From NCBI GenBank assembly GCA_021821235.1, contig JAKACS010000035.1, forward strand, positions 1 to 11,906: a DNA stretch of 11,906 nucleotides. Reading direction: 5' to 3'. The position numbers were made by a program, and so were the translations under genes. A model generated the notes under the pieces. It saw nothing but the letters and a program-made list of their open reading frames with translations. It had not been told where the DNA came from and did not search any database. Every line of letters begins with the position of its first letter. Within the stretch, counting starts at the first letter, position 1. The DNA comes from Bacillota bacterium. GTDB lineage: Bacteria; Bacillota; Bacilli; Bacillales_B; DSM-18226. Positions 1 to 7,169 of this stretch are shown here, piece after piece.

Positions 1-50
1 AACTCCCGCATCCACGGCGGCAACATATAGCGATTAAATCGTTTTTTCAT
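1..50 (-). CDS. Partial unrecognised CDS, N-terminus only
   Basis: On the minus strand an ATG at 50-48 opens a frame that stays open to the window edge for 16 codons, reading MKKRFNRYMLPPWMRE. A GAGG (complement of 60-63) lies 9 nt upstream of the ATG, a good ribosome binding site, which is the main reason for calling it a gene. The start is rich in basic and aromatic residues, as in many small membrane proteins, but too little is visible to assign a family. It is divergent from valS. In B. subtilis the genes upstream of valS run in the same direction (ysxE, spoVID), so this would be a different neighbour. Confidence 0.5.
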   Translation of the reverse strand, partial: MKKRFNRYMLPPWMRE

Positions 51-229
51 CACTAAACACCTCTTCCCTTCTTCGATGCTATTAGTCTATGTATATTCAA
101 TCTCCTGTGTGTAATCCCTAAAATTATCAAGCTATCCAGTTACGCATTGCCTGAGTGCTTTTATTTTTTAAAAAGTTTATTGCATTTTTGTTGATCTTCG
201 TATAAAAGATAAAAAATTGGTTATCATTA
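51..229. other. Intergenic spacer between divergent genes
   Basis: This AT-rich spacer lies between the minus-strand partial gene and the valS promoter. I see no ORF with a ribosome binding site, no tRNA and no convincing hairpin in it. It should contain the promoter of the minus-strand gene, but no -35/-10 pair stands out well enough to call. Confidence 0.4.
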
Positions 230-262
230 TTGACGGCATTCCCCTTTTTTCGGTAGTATAAT
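230..262 (+). promoter_or_regulatory. Probable sigma-A promoter of valS
   Basis: TTGACG at 230-235 and a perfect TATAAT at 257-262 lie about 20 bp before the first paired base of the T-box leader, where a promoter is needed. The gap between the boxes is 21 nt, longer than the usual 17. With TTGACG the alternative -10 is TAGTAT at 254-259 (18 nt spacing, weaker match). Transcription would start near 268-272, just upstream of leader stem I at 282. Confidence 0.5.
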
Positions 263-281
263 GATATAAATGTATACATAA

Positions 282-524
282 GCAAAGACAGGGAAGAGTA
301 CAATGTTCACCTGCTTAAAGAGAGGGAAACCAGTTTCTGCAAGGGTTCCTATGCAGGCCATTGGAAAGTCGCCCTTGAGCTTCTTTTGCGAAAGGAACAA
401 GTTCTCAGTAGTGAAAGACGGATGACGTCCGTTATTCTTGGAAGAGCCAATCGTTTTTCGATTGGAAAAAAGGTGGTACCGCGAAGCAAACTCCATTCGT
501 CCTTTTACGGCGATGGGGTTTTTT
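282..524 (+). ncRNA. T-box leader (tRNA-Val sensing riboswitch) of valS
   Basis: The leader shows the canonical T-box layout. The stem I base is GCAAAGA (282-288) paired with TCTTTTGC (382-389). The distal part of stem I has CCTGC/GCAGG enclosing an AGAGAG bulge and a GGGAAACC/GGGTTCC stem. An AGTA (297-300) faces GAA (364-366) as the loop-E-like specifier motif, and GTC at 368-370 is in the specifier position and encodes valine. A hairpin ACGGA/TCCGT (418-432) and stem III CCAATCG/CGATTGG (447-465) precede the T-box AGGTGGTACCGCG (471-483). AAAAGG (468-473) can pair with CCTTTT (501-506) as antiterminator, displaying TGGT (474-477), which matches the ACCA end of uncharged tRNA. Uncharged tRNA-Val should therefore stabilise read-through into valS. 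The specifier codon is the least certain part. Confidence 0.93.
490..524 (+). terminator. T-box-controlled intrinsic terminator
   Basis: ACTCCAT (490-496) pairs with ATGGGGT (513-519) with one G-U pair. After a one-base bulge, CGTC pairs with GGCG, leaving a short loop, and six T follow (519-524). Its 5' half overlaps the 3' strand of the T-box antiterminator (501-506), so the two structures exclude each other, which is the expected switch. valS begins 30 nt downstream. Confidence 0.88.
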
Positions 525-553
525 CATGTTCAAAAACTGAAGGAGGATAATAA

Positions 554-3205
554 ATGGATACAAATGATCGTTCGATGCCGACCAAATATGATCCGCAATC
601 AATTGAAAAAGGGCGCTACGATTGGTGGGTGAATGGCAAATTTTTCGAAGCAAAAGACGATGCAACGAAACAACCGTACACCGTTGTCATTCCGCCGCCA
701 AACGTTACCGGGAAACTGCATTTAGGTCATGCTTGGGATACGACCCTGCAAGATATTATTACTCGTATGAAACGGATGCAAGGCTATGATGTCCTTTGGC
801 TTCCTGGCATGGACCATGCTGGGATTGCCACTCAGGCAAAGGTGGAGCAAAAGCTGCGTGAAGAAGGGAAAAGCCGCTATGATTTGGGTCGGGAAAAATT
901 TGTGGAAGAAACGTGGAAGTGGAAAGAAGAATACGCTGATCATATCCGCAAGCAGTGGGCAAAGCTAGGTCTCGGCCTTGACTACAGCCGAGAGCGCTTT
1001 ACCCTTGATGAAGGACTGTCTGCCGCGGTTAGAGAAGTGTTCGTTTCTTTATACAAAAAAGGGCTGATTTACCGTGGTGAATATATTATCAACTGGGATC
1101 CTTCAACTAAAACCGCCCTATCCGATATTGAAGTCATCTATAAGGATGTTCAAGGTGCATTTTACCATATGCGCTATCCGCTGGCAGACGGTTCTGGTTC
1201 GATTGAAATTGCAACAACCCGCCCGGAAACGATGCTTGGTGATACCGCTGTAGCCGTTCACCCGGATGATGAACGGTACAAGCATTTAATCGGAAAAACG
1301 GTCATCCTCCCAATTGTCGGACGCAAGATTCCGATTGTTGGCGACGATTATGTTGAGATGGAATTCGGTTCAGGCGCTGTTAAAATAACACCAGCCCATG
1401 ATCCGAATGATTTTGAAATCGGCAACCGCCATCAGCTTGAGCGAATTCTCGTCATGAACGAAGACGGAACGATGAATGAGAAGGCCGGCAAGTATCAAGG
1501 ACTTGACCGTTTTGAGTGTCGCAAGCAAATTGTGAAAGACTTACAAGAGCAGGGCGTTCTTTTCAAAATTGAAGATCATCTGCACTCTGTCGGTCATTCA
1601 GAACGAAGCGGGGCAGTCGTTGAACCGTATTTATCCACGCAATGGTTTGTAAAAATGAAGCCGCTCGCAGATCAAGCGATTGAGTTACAAAAGCGAATAG
1701 AAGCGGAAAAAGTTAACTTTGTTCCAGAACGATTTGAAAAAACGTATTTACATTGGATGGAAAATATCCGCGATTGGTGTATTTCCCGCCAGCTTTGGTG
1801 GGGTCACCGTATTCCTGCTTGGTACCATAAAGAAACAGGTGAGGTTTATGTTGATCATAAGCCGCCGGCAGACATTGAAAATTGGGAACAAGATAAAGAT
1901 GTATTGGATACATGGTTTAGTTCAGCCTTATGGCCGTTCTCAACTCTGGGCTGGCCAAATCAAGATGCAGCTGATTTCAAGCGCTATTTCCCAACCGATG
2001 CCCTTGTAACCGGCTATGATATCATCTTTTTCTGGGTTTCACGGATGATTTTCCAAAGTCTTGAATTTACTGATAGCCGCCCATTTAAAGATGTTCTTAT
2101 ACACGGACTTGTCCGCGATGCCCAAGGAAGAAAAATGAGCAAATCTCTCGGAAACGGTGTCGATCCAATGGATGTCATCGATCAGTATGGCGCTGATGCG
2201 CTTCGTTATTTCCTATCCACGGGAAGTTCGCCAGGGCAGGATTTGCGCTTTAGCACCGAGAGAGTCGAAGCTACTTGGAATTTTGCCAATAAAATTTGGA
2301 ATGCATCCCGGTTTGCTTTAATGAATATGGCTGGGCTTGAATTCGCGAACATCGATTTAACAGGTGAAAAATCGGTTGCAGATAAATGGATTTTAACTCG
2401 GCTGAATGAGACAATTGACACGGTCACAAGATTATCGGCAAAATACGAGTTTGGTGAGGTTGGCCGTGCTCTTTACAACTTTATTTGGGATGATTTCTGT
2501 GACTGGTATATCGAAATGGCGAAGCTGCCTTTATATGGGGAAGATGAAAACGCAAAGGTTGCGACCCGTTCGATTCTTGCCTATGTGCTAGACAACACGA
2601 TGCGATTGCTTCATCCGTTTATGCCGTTTATTACGGAAGAAATCTGGCAGAACCTGCCGCACGAAGGTGAATCAATTACAACGGCAAAATGGCCAGAAGC
2701 AAATGCTGAATGGACCGATGAACAGGCTGTAATTGAAATGAAGCTTTTAATGGAAACAATTCGCGCGGTTCGCAACATTCGTGCTGAAGTAAACACGCCG
2801 ATGAGCAAGAAAATCAAAATGCTTGTAAAGGCAAAGGACAAAGAAACGCTTTCAATTATTGAGAAAAACCGCTCCTATATTGAGCGCTTCTGCAACCCGG
2901 CAGAACTTTTGCTCGGTATTGATATTGAGACACCTGAAAAAGCAATGACAGCCGTTGTCACAGGACTGGAGATTATACTGCCGCTTGCAGGGCTGATTAA
3001 TATTGAAGAAGAAATTGTCCGGCTTGAAAAAGAAATGGAGAAACTGAATAAAGAAGTTGAAAGAGTCCAAAAGAAATTGGGCAATGAAGGCTTTATGAAA
3101 AAAGCACCGGAAACTGTTATTGCCGAAGAACGGGCAAAGGAAAAAGATTATATCGAAAAGCGATCAATTGTAGAAGCAAGGATCAAGGAATTAAAGGGGT
3201 CATGA
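554..3205 (+). CDS. valS: Valine--tRNA ligase
   Basis: ValS charges tRNA-Val with valine in the cytoplasm and edits mischarged threonine. The 883-residue product is close to the usual length for Bacillus ValS. It has the class I signatures: HLGH at residues 56-59 (HIGH motif) in the context [13 protein letters not shown], and KMSKS at 527-531. The editing domain (CP1) lies between them, including the [14 protein letters not shown] segment. The anticodon-binding domain follows, and the last 65 or so residues form a charged heptad-like coiled-coil arm ([19 protein letters not shown]) typical of ValS. AGGAGG at 541-546, 7 nt before the ATG, fixes the start. The gene is controlled by the T-box leader in front of it. 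Its stop region touches an in-frame upstream ATG of folC, so the two are probably cotranscribed. Confidence 0.98.
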   Translation: MDTNDRSMPTKYDPQSIEKGRYDWWVNGKFFEAKDDATKQPYTVVIPPPNVTGKLHLGHAWDTTLQDIITRMKRMQGYDVLWLPGMDHAGIATQAKVEQKLREEGKSRYDLGREKFVEETWKWKEEYADHIRKQWAKLGLGLDYSRERFTLDEGLSAAVREVFVSLYKKGLIYRGEYIINWDPSTKTALSDIEVIYKDVQGAFYHMRYPLADGSGSIEIATTRPETMLGDTAVAVHPDDERYKHLIGKTVILPIVGRKIPIVGDDYVEMEFGSGAVKITPAHDPNDFEIGNRHQLERILVMNEDGTMNEKAGKYQGLDRFECRKQIVKDLQEQGVLFKIEDHLHSVGHSERSGAVVEPYLSTQWFVKMKPLADQAIELQKRIEAEKVNFVPERFEKTYLHWMENIRDWCISRQLWWGHRIPAWYHKETGEVYVDHKPPADIENWEQDKDVLDTWFSSALWPFSTLGWPNQDAADFKRYFPTDALVTGYDIIFFWVSRMIFQSLEFTDSRPFKDVLIHGLVRDAQGRKMSKSLGNGVDPMDVIDQYGADALRYFLSTGSSPGQDLRFSTERVEATWNFANKIWNASRFALMNMAGLEFANIDLTGEKSVADKWILTRLNETIDTVTRLSAKYEFGEVGRALYNFIWDDFCDWYIEMAKLPLYGEDENAKVATRSILAYVLDNTMRLLHPFMPFITEEIWQNLPHEGESITTAKWPEANAEWTDEQAVIEMKLLMETIRAVRNIRAEVNTPMSKKIKMLVKAKDKETLSIIEKNRSYIERFCNPAELLLGIDIETPEKAMTAVVTGLEIILPLAGLINIEEEIVRLEKEMEKLNKEVERVQKKLGNEGFMKKAPETVIAEERAKEKDYIEKRSIVEARIKELKGS

Positions 3206-3254
3206 ACAAGCAGGCGAATCCAGTAATGGGTTCGTCTTTACCTTTAAAGATGTT

Positions 3255-3259
3255 GGGAG
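3255..3259 (+). promoter_or_regulatory. Ribosome binding site deciding the folC start
   Basis: GGGAG at 3255-3259 lies 8 nt before the ATG at 3268. The upstream in-frame ATG at 3202 has only AAAGGGG 2 nt away or AAGGA 12 nt away, both poorly spaced. This favours the 3268 start. Confidence 0.6.
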
Positions 3260-3267
3260 ATGCGAAC

Positions 3268-4578
3268 ATGGTTACAACCTATCAAGAGGCATTGGACTGG
3301 ATCCATGCCAGGTTAAAACTTGGCATAAAACCAGGCTTGAAACGAATGGAATGGATGATGGAGAAATTAGGATACCCAGAAAAGTTGCTTAAGACCGTCC
3401 ATATTGGCGGGACAAATGGCAAAGGCTCAACCGTCACCTTTTTGCGGTCGATGCTTCAGGCCGGAGGATACACCGTCGGAACATTTACATCACCATATAT
3501 CGAACAATTCAATGAACGAATTAGTGTGGATGGCAAACCGATTAGTGATGAAGAGCTCGTTAGCTTAACAAATGTGATCCTACCATTGGCAGATGACCTC
3601 GAAAAAACGGAGCTTGGCGCGCCGACAGAGTTTGAAGTGATAACAGCCATGTCTTTTTACTATTTTGCCAATGTTCATCCTGTAGATATCGTTATTTATG
3701 AAGTCGGTCTTGGCGGTAGATTGGATTCAACTAATATAATCAAGCCGCTACTTTCAATCATTACCAATATTGGTCTAGATCACACGGCGATTCTCGGTAA
3801 TTCCTATTCGGAAATCGCTCTTGAAAAAGCGGGAATTATCAAAAAGGCAACCCCGGTATTTTCGGCTGTTCAGCAGGCGGATGCCAGAAAGGTGATCAAA
3901 GAAAAAGCTGTTGAAATGGATGCTCCGCTTTTTCTGTTAAATCGTGACTTTTCGATCTGTTCCCATTCAGCACTTGATCATGGGGAAAGATTTACTTTGC
4001 AATGCTCGTATAAAAAATGGGATAATTTAGAAATCAGCATGATTGGTGCCCACCAGACAGAAAACGCCTCTCTTGCGGTTATGGCAGCAGACTATTTAAA
4101 CCGTTTAGATTTCTTTTCCCTTGCCGAGAAGGATGTTAGGGACGGTTTAAAAATGGCGTATTGGCCAGGCCGTTTTGAGATTGTTTCAACGGAACCGCTC
4201 GTGATTGTAGACGGTGCCCATAATGATGAAGGGATTCAGGCACTTGTTCAAGAGCTAACCAGCCGTTTTCAAAATCGAAAGCTCCACTTCATTTTTACGG
4301 CATTACAGGATAAAAAGCTGGATAAAATGATTGAAAATCTTGAACAGCGTGCTGAACAACTTGTTTTTGTTTCATTTGAGTTTCCAAGGGCTTCAACTGC
4401 TGCCGATTTATGGGCTTTAAGCAGCAAATCGCCCAAAAATGTAGCAAATGAAGACTGGCAATCGGCAATTATGGAAAAAATTGAGCAGATCGGAAAAAAT
4501 GATCTTCTCGTCATTACAGGTTCACTTTACTTTATTTCACTTGTAAAACCATTTTTGCGAAATCTTTGGCAAAAATAA
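3268..4578 (+). CDS. folC: Bifunctional folylpolyglutamate/dihydrofolate synthase
   Basis: FolC adds glutamate to dihydrofolate precursors and extends the polyglutamate tail of folates, using ATP, in the cytoplasm. From the chosen start the protein is 436 residues, near the length of known FolC proteins. It opens TYQEALDWIHARLKLGIKPGL, the family's typical N-terminus. The P-loop GTNGKGS is at residues 48-54. The GGRLDSTN and GLDHTAILG motifs of the Mur-ligase-like ATPase domain follow, and VDGAHND marks the C-terminal domain. The frame is open back to an ATG at 3202 that overlaps the valS stop (ATGA), which would add 22 residues without family resemblance. I prefer 3268 because of its ribosome binding site and N-terminal match. 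The valS-folC order matches B. subtilis. In that organism comC follows, but here a convergent pilin operon does. Confidence 0.96.
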   Translation: MVTTYQEALDWIHARLKLGIKPGLKRMEWMMEKLGYPEKLLKTVHIGGTNGKGSTVTFLRSMLQAGGYTVGTFTSPYIEQFNERISVDGKPISDEELVSLTNVILPLADDLEKTELGAPTEFEVITAMSFYYFANVHPVDIVIYEVGLGGRLDSTNIIKPLLSIITNIGLDHTAILGNSYSEIALEKAGIIKKATPVFSAVQQADARKVIKEKAVEMDAPLFLLNRDFSICSHSALDHGERFTLQCSYKKWDNLEISMIGAHQTENASLAVMAADYLNRLDFFSLAEKDVRDGLKMAYWPGRFEIVSTEPLVIVDGAHNDEGIQALVQELTSRFQNRKLHFIFTALQDKKLDKMIENLEQRAEQLVFVSFEFPRASTAADLWALSSKSPKNVANEDWQSAIMEKIEQIGKNDLLVITGSLYFISLVKPFLRNLWQK

Positions 4579-4591
4579 AAAAATTACTTCA

Positions 4592-4619
4592 CAAAAAGGA
4601 GAGGTTTTTATCCTCTCCT
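4592..4619 (-). terminator. Intrinsic terminator of the minor-pilin operon
   Basis: A perfect 8-bp inverted repeat, AGGAGAGG (4597-4604) and CCTCTCCT (4612-4619), has a 7-nt loop. Read on the minus strand it is followed by a run of five T and starts 6 nt after the stop codon of the PilX-like gene, a textbook intrinsic terminator. On the plus strand the bases after the stem are GCAAAATTATT with no U-tract, so it should work poorly for the valS-folC transcript, whose last stop is 18 nt before the stem. Confidence 0.82.
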
Positions 4620-4625
4620 GCAAAA

Positions 4626-6089
4626 TTATTCACCATAAATAGTATTTAATTCTTTGATGGTGATTTTAGCGCCAGTGGGAATTCCCAATGGTAAATAGTT
4701 AAACATATCTTGGTTGTACTGAATCGACAGTCTTGAATTGTTATCATTGAGTGCTGCTAAATTGATGGGATTGCCATAAATTCCACCGACAATCTTAATG
4801 TTAGAAATAAATCCCAGTAGATTCAATGAAGAATTAGTATAGAAAAAGGCGTTTAAAACTTTTGGATCACTTCCATAAATAGTGTAAAAAAACAAATTGA
4901 TGGGGCCGTCGGAAGCGACAATCAATGTTTGTCGACCGGTATTGGCGGAAAAATCTTTCAAATAGACATCGTTGCGTACATAAATGGTTCCATTACTATC
5001 GTTGTTGTCATTAATATTGGCAGTATCATTTACATAAATGGATCCTTTTAGGTTGAGATTTGACAATACTGCCTGATGATTGATATATAAATAGTTATTT
5101 TCAGCCATTTCCAATGTCCCGGATAAATCAGCCGAACCGTAAACCATGATCGAACCATTAATTTTTAGCGAGCTTCCATTTTCCATTTTCAAATTGTCTT
5201 TCACCACAAGATTTCCGTTAATCGTGTACGACTCATTTTTTTTAATCGTTACATCTGAATCCACAAGATAACCCGTTTCGTTCGGGTATCGATTGATTTC
5301 CTTTAATTTGGAAATTACCCGCGAAGCTTTTAACGGACTTTGTTTCGCCTCAATTGCATGGATGACATCAATTGTGGGAACTTCAGTTTCCTGCCACTGT
5401 TGAGTAACAGGTGGTATTGAAAAATATTTTTTCAGGTTGTCTTTAGTAGGGAGATATTCTGCTAATCCTAAATAACCAGCATAATAGTTTCCTTTTACCA
5501 TTAAATTTCCCTTTATAGAAGGGATTCCAAGGAAATTAAAATTTTTTATATTGCCTCCAACTAAGACATTTCCCTCAATATAAGGCGCACCATAAAGGCT
5601 TAAGTCTCCTGGTGTGACGACTGTATAGTTAAAAACTTCAGAAATGGTGGATAAATTGATCGTCTTCGTAATCGATTTTCCTGACTTTCCAATCGGAGCT
5701 TTTATCACAACATATTCAACAAATAGTCCGTCCGCATTATTGTTTTTTGCCGAATGAGTAATCGTAAACGGGTGCACTCCACTGCTATTGATTTGATCCA
5801 ACGAGGATTGCACTCTGGCTTTAATAGAGTCAAGCGGTATTTGGCTATTGCTGATTTCTGTATTGATCGCGGCAATCAGATTATCAATTTTCGCCATTGC
5901 TTCATCAATTGCCATTTCAGCGGATGCCCGATCCTCGATAGATGTTTTGCTGACACTTACAAATTTTAAAGAGTTTGCCGTCAGCCCCAGCAGCGTTAAA
6001 CCGATCAAGCTGACTATCGTAAAAATCACCAAAACGGAAAGCAATGAATAACCGCTATTTTGTTTCATGTATTTCAGCACTGCTATCAC
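4626..6089 (-). CDS. PilX-like type IV pilus minor prepilin with beta-solenoid-like passenger
   Basis: The N-terminus is a class III (prepilin) signal: a short basic leader ending in SG at residues 12-13, then YSLLSVLVIFTIVSLIGLTLL, a hydrophobic helix that would anchor in the membrane and pack into the pilus core. Cleavage is expected after Gly13. The +5 residue is serine, not the glutamate of most pilins, a feature shared with GspK/PilX-type tip subunits. At 487 residues it is far longer than a normal pilin. The body contains six short repeats of the form [E/K/N]G[N/S/T]-hydrophobic-x-V at residues 172-177, 193-198, 291-296, 311-316, 348-353 and 366-371, suggesting stacked beta-strands (solenoid or bactofilin-like). 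It is last in the operon. The GTG at 6089 overlaps the previous gene's stop (GTGA). GTG at 6080 or ATG at 6068 are alternative starts. A tip adhesin role is inferred. Confidence 0.8.
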   Translation of the reverse strand: MIAVLKYMKQNSGYSLLSVLVIFTIVSLIGLTLLGLTANSLKFVSVSKTSIEDRASAEMAIDEAMAKIDNLIAAINTEISNSQIPLDSIKARVQSSLDQINSSGVHPFTITHSAKNNNADGLFVEYVVIKAPIGKSGKSITKTINLSTISEVFNYTVVTPGDLSLYGAPYIEGNVLVGGNIKNFNFLGIPSIKGNLMVKGNYYAGYLGLAEYLPTKDNLKKYFSIPPVTQQWQETEVPTIDVIHAIEAKQSPLKASRVISKLKEINRYPNETGYLVDSDVTIKKNESYTINGNLVVKDNLKMENGSSLKINGSIMVYGSADLSGTLEMAENNYLYINHQAVLSNLNLKGSIYVNDTANINDNNDSNGTIYVRNDVYLKDFSANTGRQTLIVASDGPINLFFYTIYGSDPKVLNAFFYTNSSLNLLGFISNIKIVGGIYGNPINLAALNDNNSRLSIQYNQDMFNYLPLGIPTGAKITIKELNTIYGE

Positions 6090-6586
6090 TCGCCTTGTAA
6101 TTGATAAAGCTTAAAAAATGTAAATTGTTTATGGGTTTTGAGCTCCTCGATTGCATAGTAAACTTGCAAATTTCCGTTTGCTTGCTTAAACCTTGTCTTT
6201 TTAAGGGAATAACCGTCTGAATTTATTTGCTTATTGTTAATCAATAATGTTCCATCTGCGGTAATTTCAAAAGAGATCACGAGCGTTTTCACCTGATCCG
6301 GCTGTTCCTCGTTGATTCGCCGATCAATGGCATGAAAGGATTGAAATGTACCGTCTGCATTCGGCGTACTAGCAATTTCAACCGAGTTGCTATTCAACAT
6401 TGCCTGATCGAATTGTTGGGTAATCAAAATAGATTCATTGCGTAGCTTTGTTTGCACCGCCGATTGCTCAGCGGATTTCATCATTGAAAACAGGATCGAG
6501 TATCCGACAGTAAGAATAATAGAAGAAAGGGCGATTACAGCCAATAATTCTACTAAAGTGAGCCCCTTTTGATCAATTTTCTTCAT
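6086..6586 (-). CDS. PilW-like type IV pilus minor prepilin
   Basis: The 166-residue protein starts with a basic leader, MKKIDQKG, followed by LTLVELLAVIALSSIILTVGYSIL. Prepilin peptidase should cut after Gly8, leaving leucine at +1 and glutamate at +5 (Glu13), the canonical prepilin signature. The remainder is a long polar helix and a beta-rich head. The spacing of features and the position between PilV-like and PilX-like genes resemble PilW/GspJ or ComGF-type minor pilins, but I assign only the class, not an orthologue. It overlaps the upstream gene by 14 nt and the downstream gene by 4 nt, so the three are likely translated from one mRNA in coupled fashion. AAGGG lies about 10 nt before its ATG. 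It would act in the envelope as part of the pilus-initiating minor pilin complex. Confidence 0.82.
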   Translation of the reverse strand: MKKIDQKGLTLVELLAVIALSSIILTVGYSILFSMMKSAEQSAVQTKLRNESILITQQFDQAMLNSNSVEIASTPNADGTFQSFHAIDRRINEEQPDQVKTLVISFEITADGTLLINNKQINSDGYSLKKTRFKQANGNLQVYYAIEELKTHKQFTFFKLYQLQGE

Positions 6587-7034
6587 TTCGTTTATACCCT
6601 TCCAATGAAGTTTGTTTTTTTATTCCATTTACTTCAGAAAAAACGGTCACTCTAATGACAATCAGCCGGTTTTGCAACTGCGGGTCAGGATGTTTTTCAA
6701 ACTCGACTTGAGCTGAATAAAGGCCGTAATCGAAAGAAGGATCTATTTGCAGCTGGCTGCGAATATCTACTTTTTCGCTTGTTCCTACCTTTGGAACGAG
6801 ATCCTGAAAGCTTCTAATTTTATAGGAGTTTAATAGGCTCTCGGCAAGCTGAACGGCTGAGTAGTTTTTTGATAGTATAGTTGATTGCTGGTAGCTGTTA
6901 ACGAAATAGGCACCAATAATGGTGAAAAGAATCGAAATCATTAAAATAGACACTAAAACTTCAATAATCGAGAAGCCGCTTTGATTGGAGCTCTGCTTGT
7001 AGATTCTCAATTTCCCACCACACTTATTTGGCAT
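6573..7034 (-). CDS. PilV-like type IV pilus minor prepilin
   Basis: This is the first gene of the minus-strand minor-pilin operon. The leader ends SNQSG (Gly20), followed by FSIIEVLVSILMISILFTIIGAYF: phenylalanine at +1 and glutamate at +5 (Glu25), the full type IV prepilin signature. The 153-residue length and the head of short beta-strands (RLIVIRVTVFSEVNG) fit PilV/GspI-type minor pilins. The ATG at 7034 has no visible ribosome binding site. A TTG at 7010 (codon 9) is preceded by GGTGG and would give a more usual 12-residue leader, although the spacing is short. A GspI/PilV, GspJ/PilW, GspK/PilX order is the standard arrangement of tip-complex minor pilins, which supports the assignment of all three. 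Confidence 0.8.
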   Translation of the reverse strand: MPNKCGGKLRIYKQSSNQSGFSIIEVLVSILMISILFTIIGAYFVNSYQQSTILSKNYSAVQLAESLLNSYKIRSFQDLVPKVGTSEKVDIRSQLQIDPSFDYGLYSAQVEFEKHPDPQLQNRLIVIRVTVFSEVNGIKKQTSLEGYKRNEEN

Positions 7035-7169
7035 GAATGATTTTGTAAATTCTTTTAAACTAGCTAAAATTATTATACAATATCGAAGAGAAGAATTTTG
7101 TTTTTTTTAGGATGAATGAATCATCTTTTCGATATTTTTGCAGAAGGATGCAGAAAAAGGAGGAAGAAA
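7035..7169. promoter_or_regulatory. Divergent AT-rich promoter region of two pilus operons
   Basis: Both pilus operons must start here. On the minus strand TTGTAT (7080-7075) and TAAAAG lie 17 nt apart, and a perfect TATAAT reads 7077-7072 without a good -35. On the plus strand TATACA (7074-7079) is a possible -10 with only a weak -35. An 8-bp inverted repeat, AAATTCTT (7047-7054) and AAGAATTT (7091-7098), brackets these boxes. All of this is suggestive only, since the stretch is very AT-rich. Confidence 0.35.
7157..7163 (+). promoter_or_regulatory. Strong ribosome binding site inside the first plus-strand pilus-operon frame
   Basis: AAGGAGG at 7157-7163 lies 6 nt before GTG at 7170 and 9 nt before GTG at 7173. 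The upstream in-frame ATG at 7116 has only AGGA 3 nt away. The internal GTG is thus the better-supported start. Confidence 0.6.

Noticed and set aside
438..632. Plus-strand ORF of 64 codons overlapping the T-box and valS start
   Set aside because: It covers the terminator and antiterminator and the valS ribosome binding site. There is no ribosome binding site of its own and its product resembles nothing.
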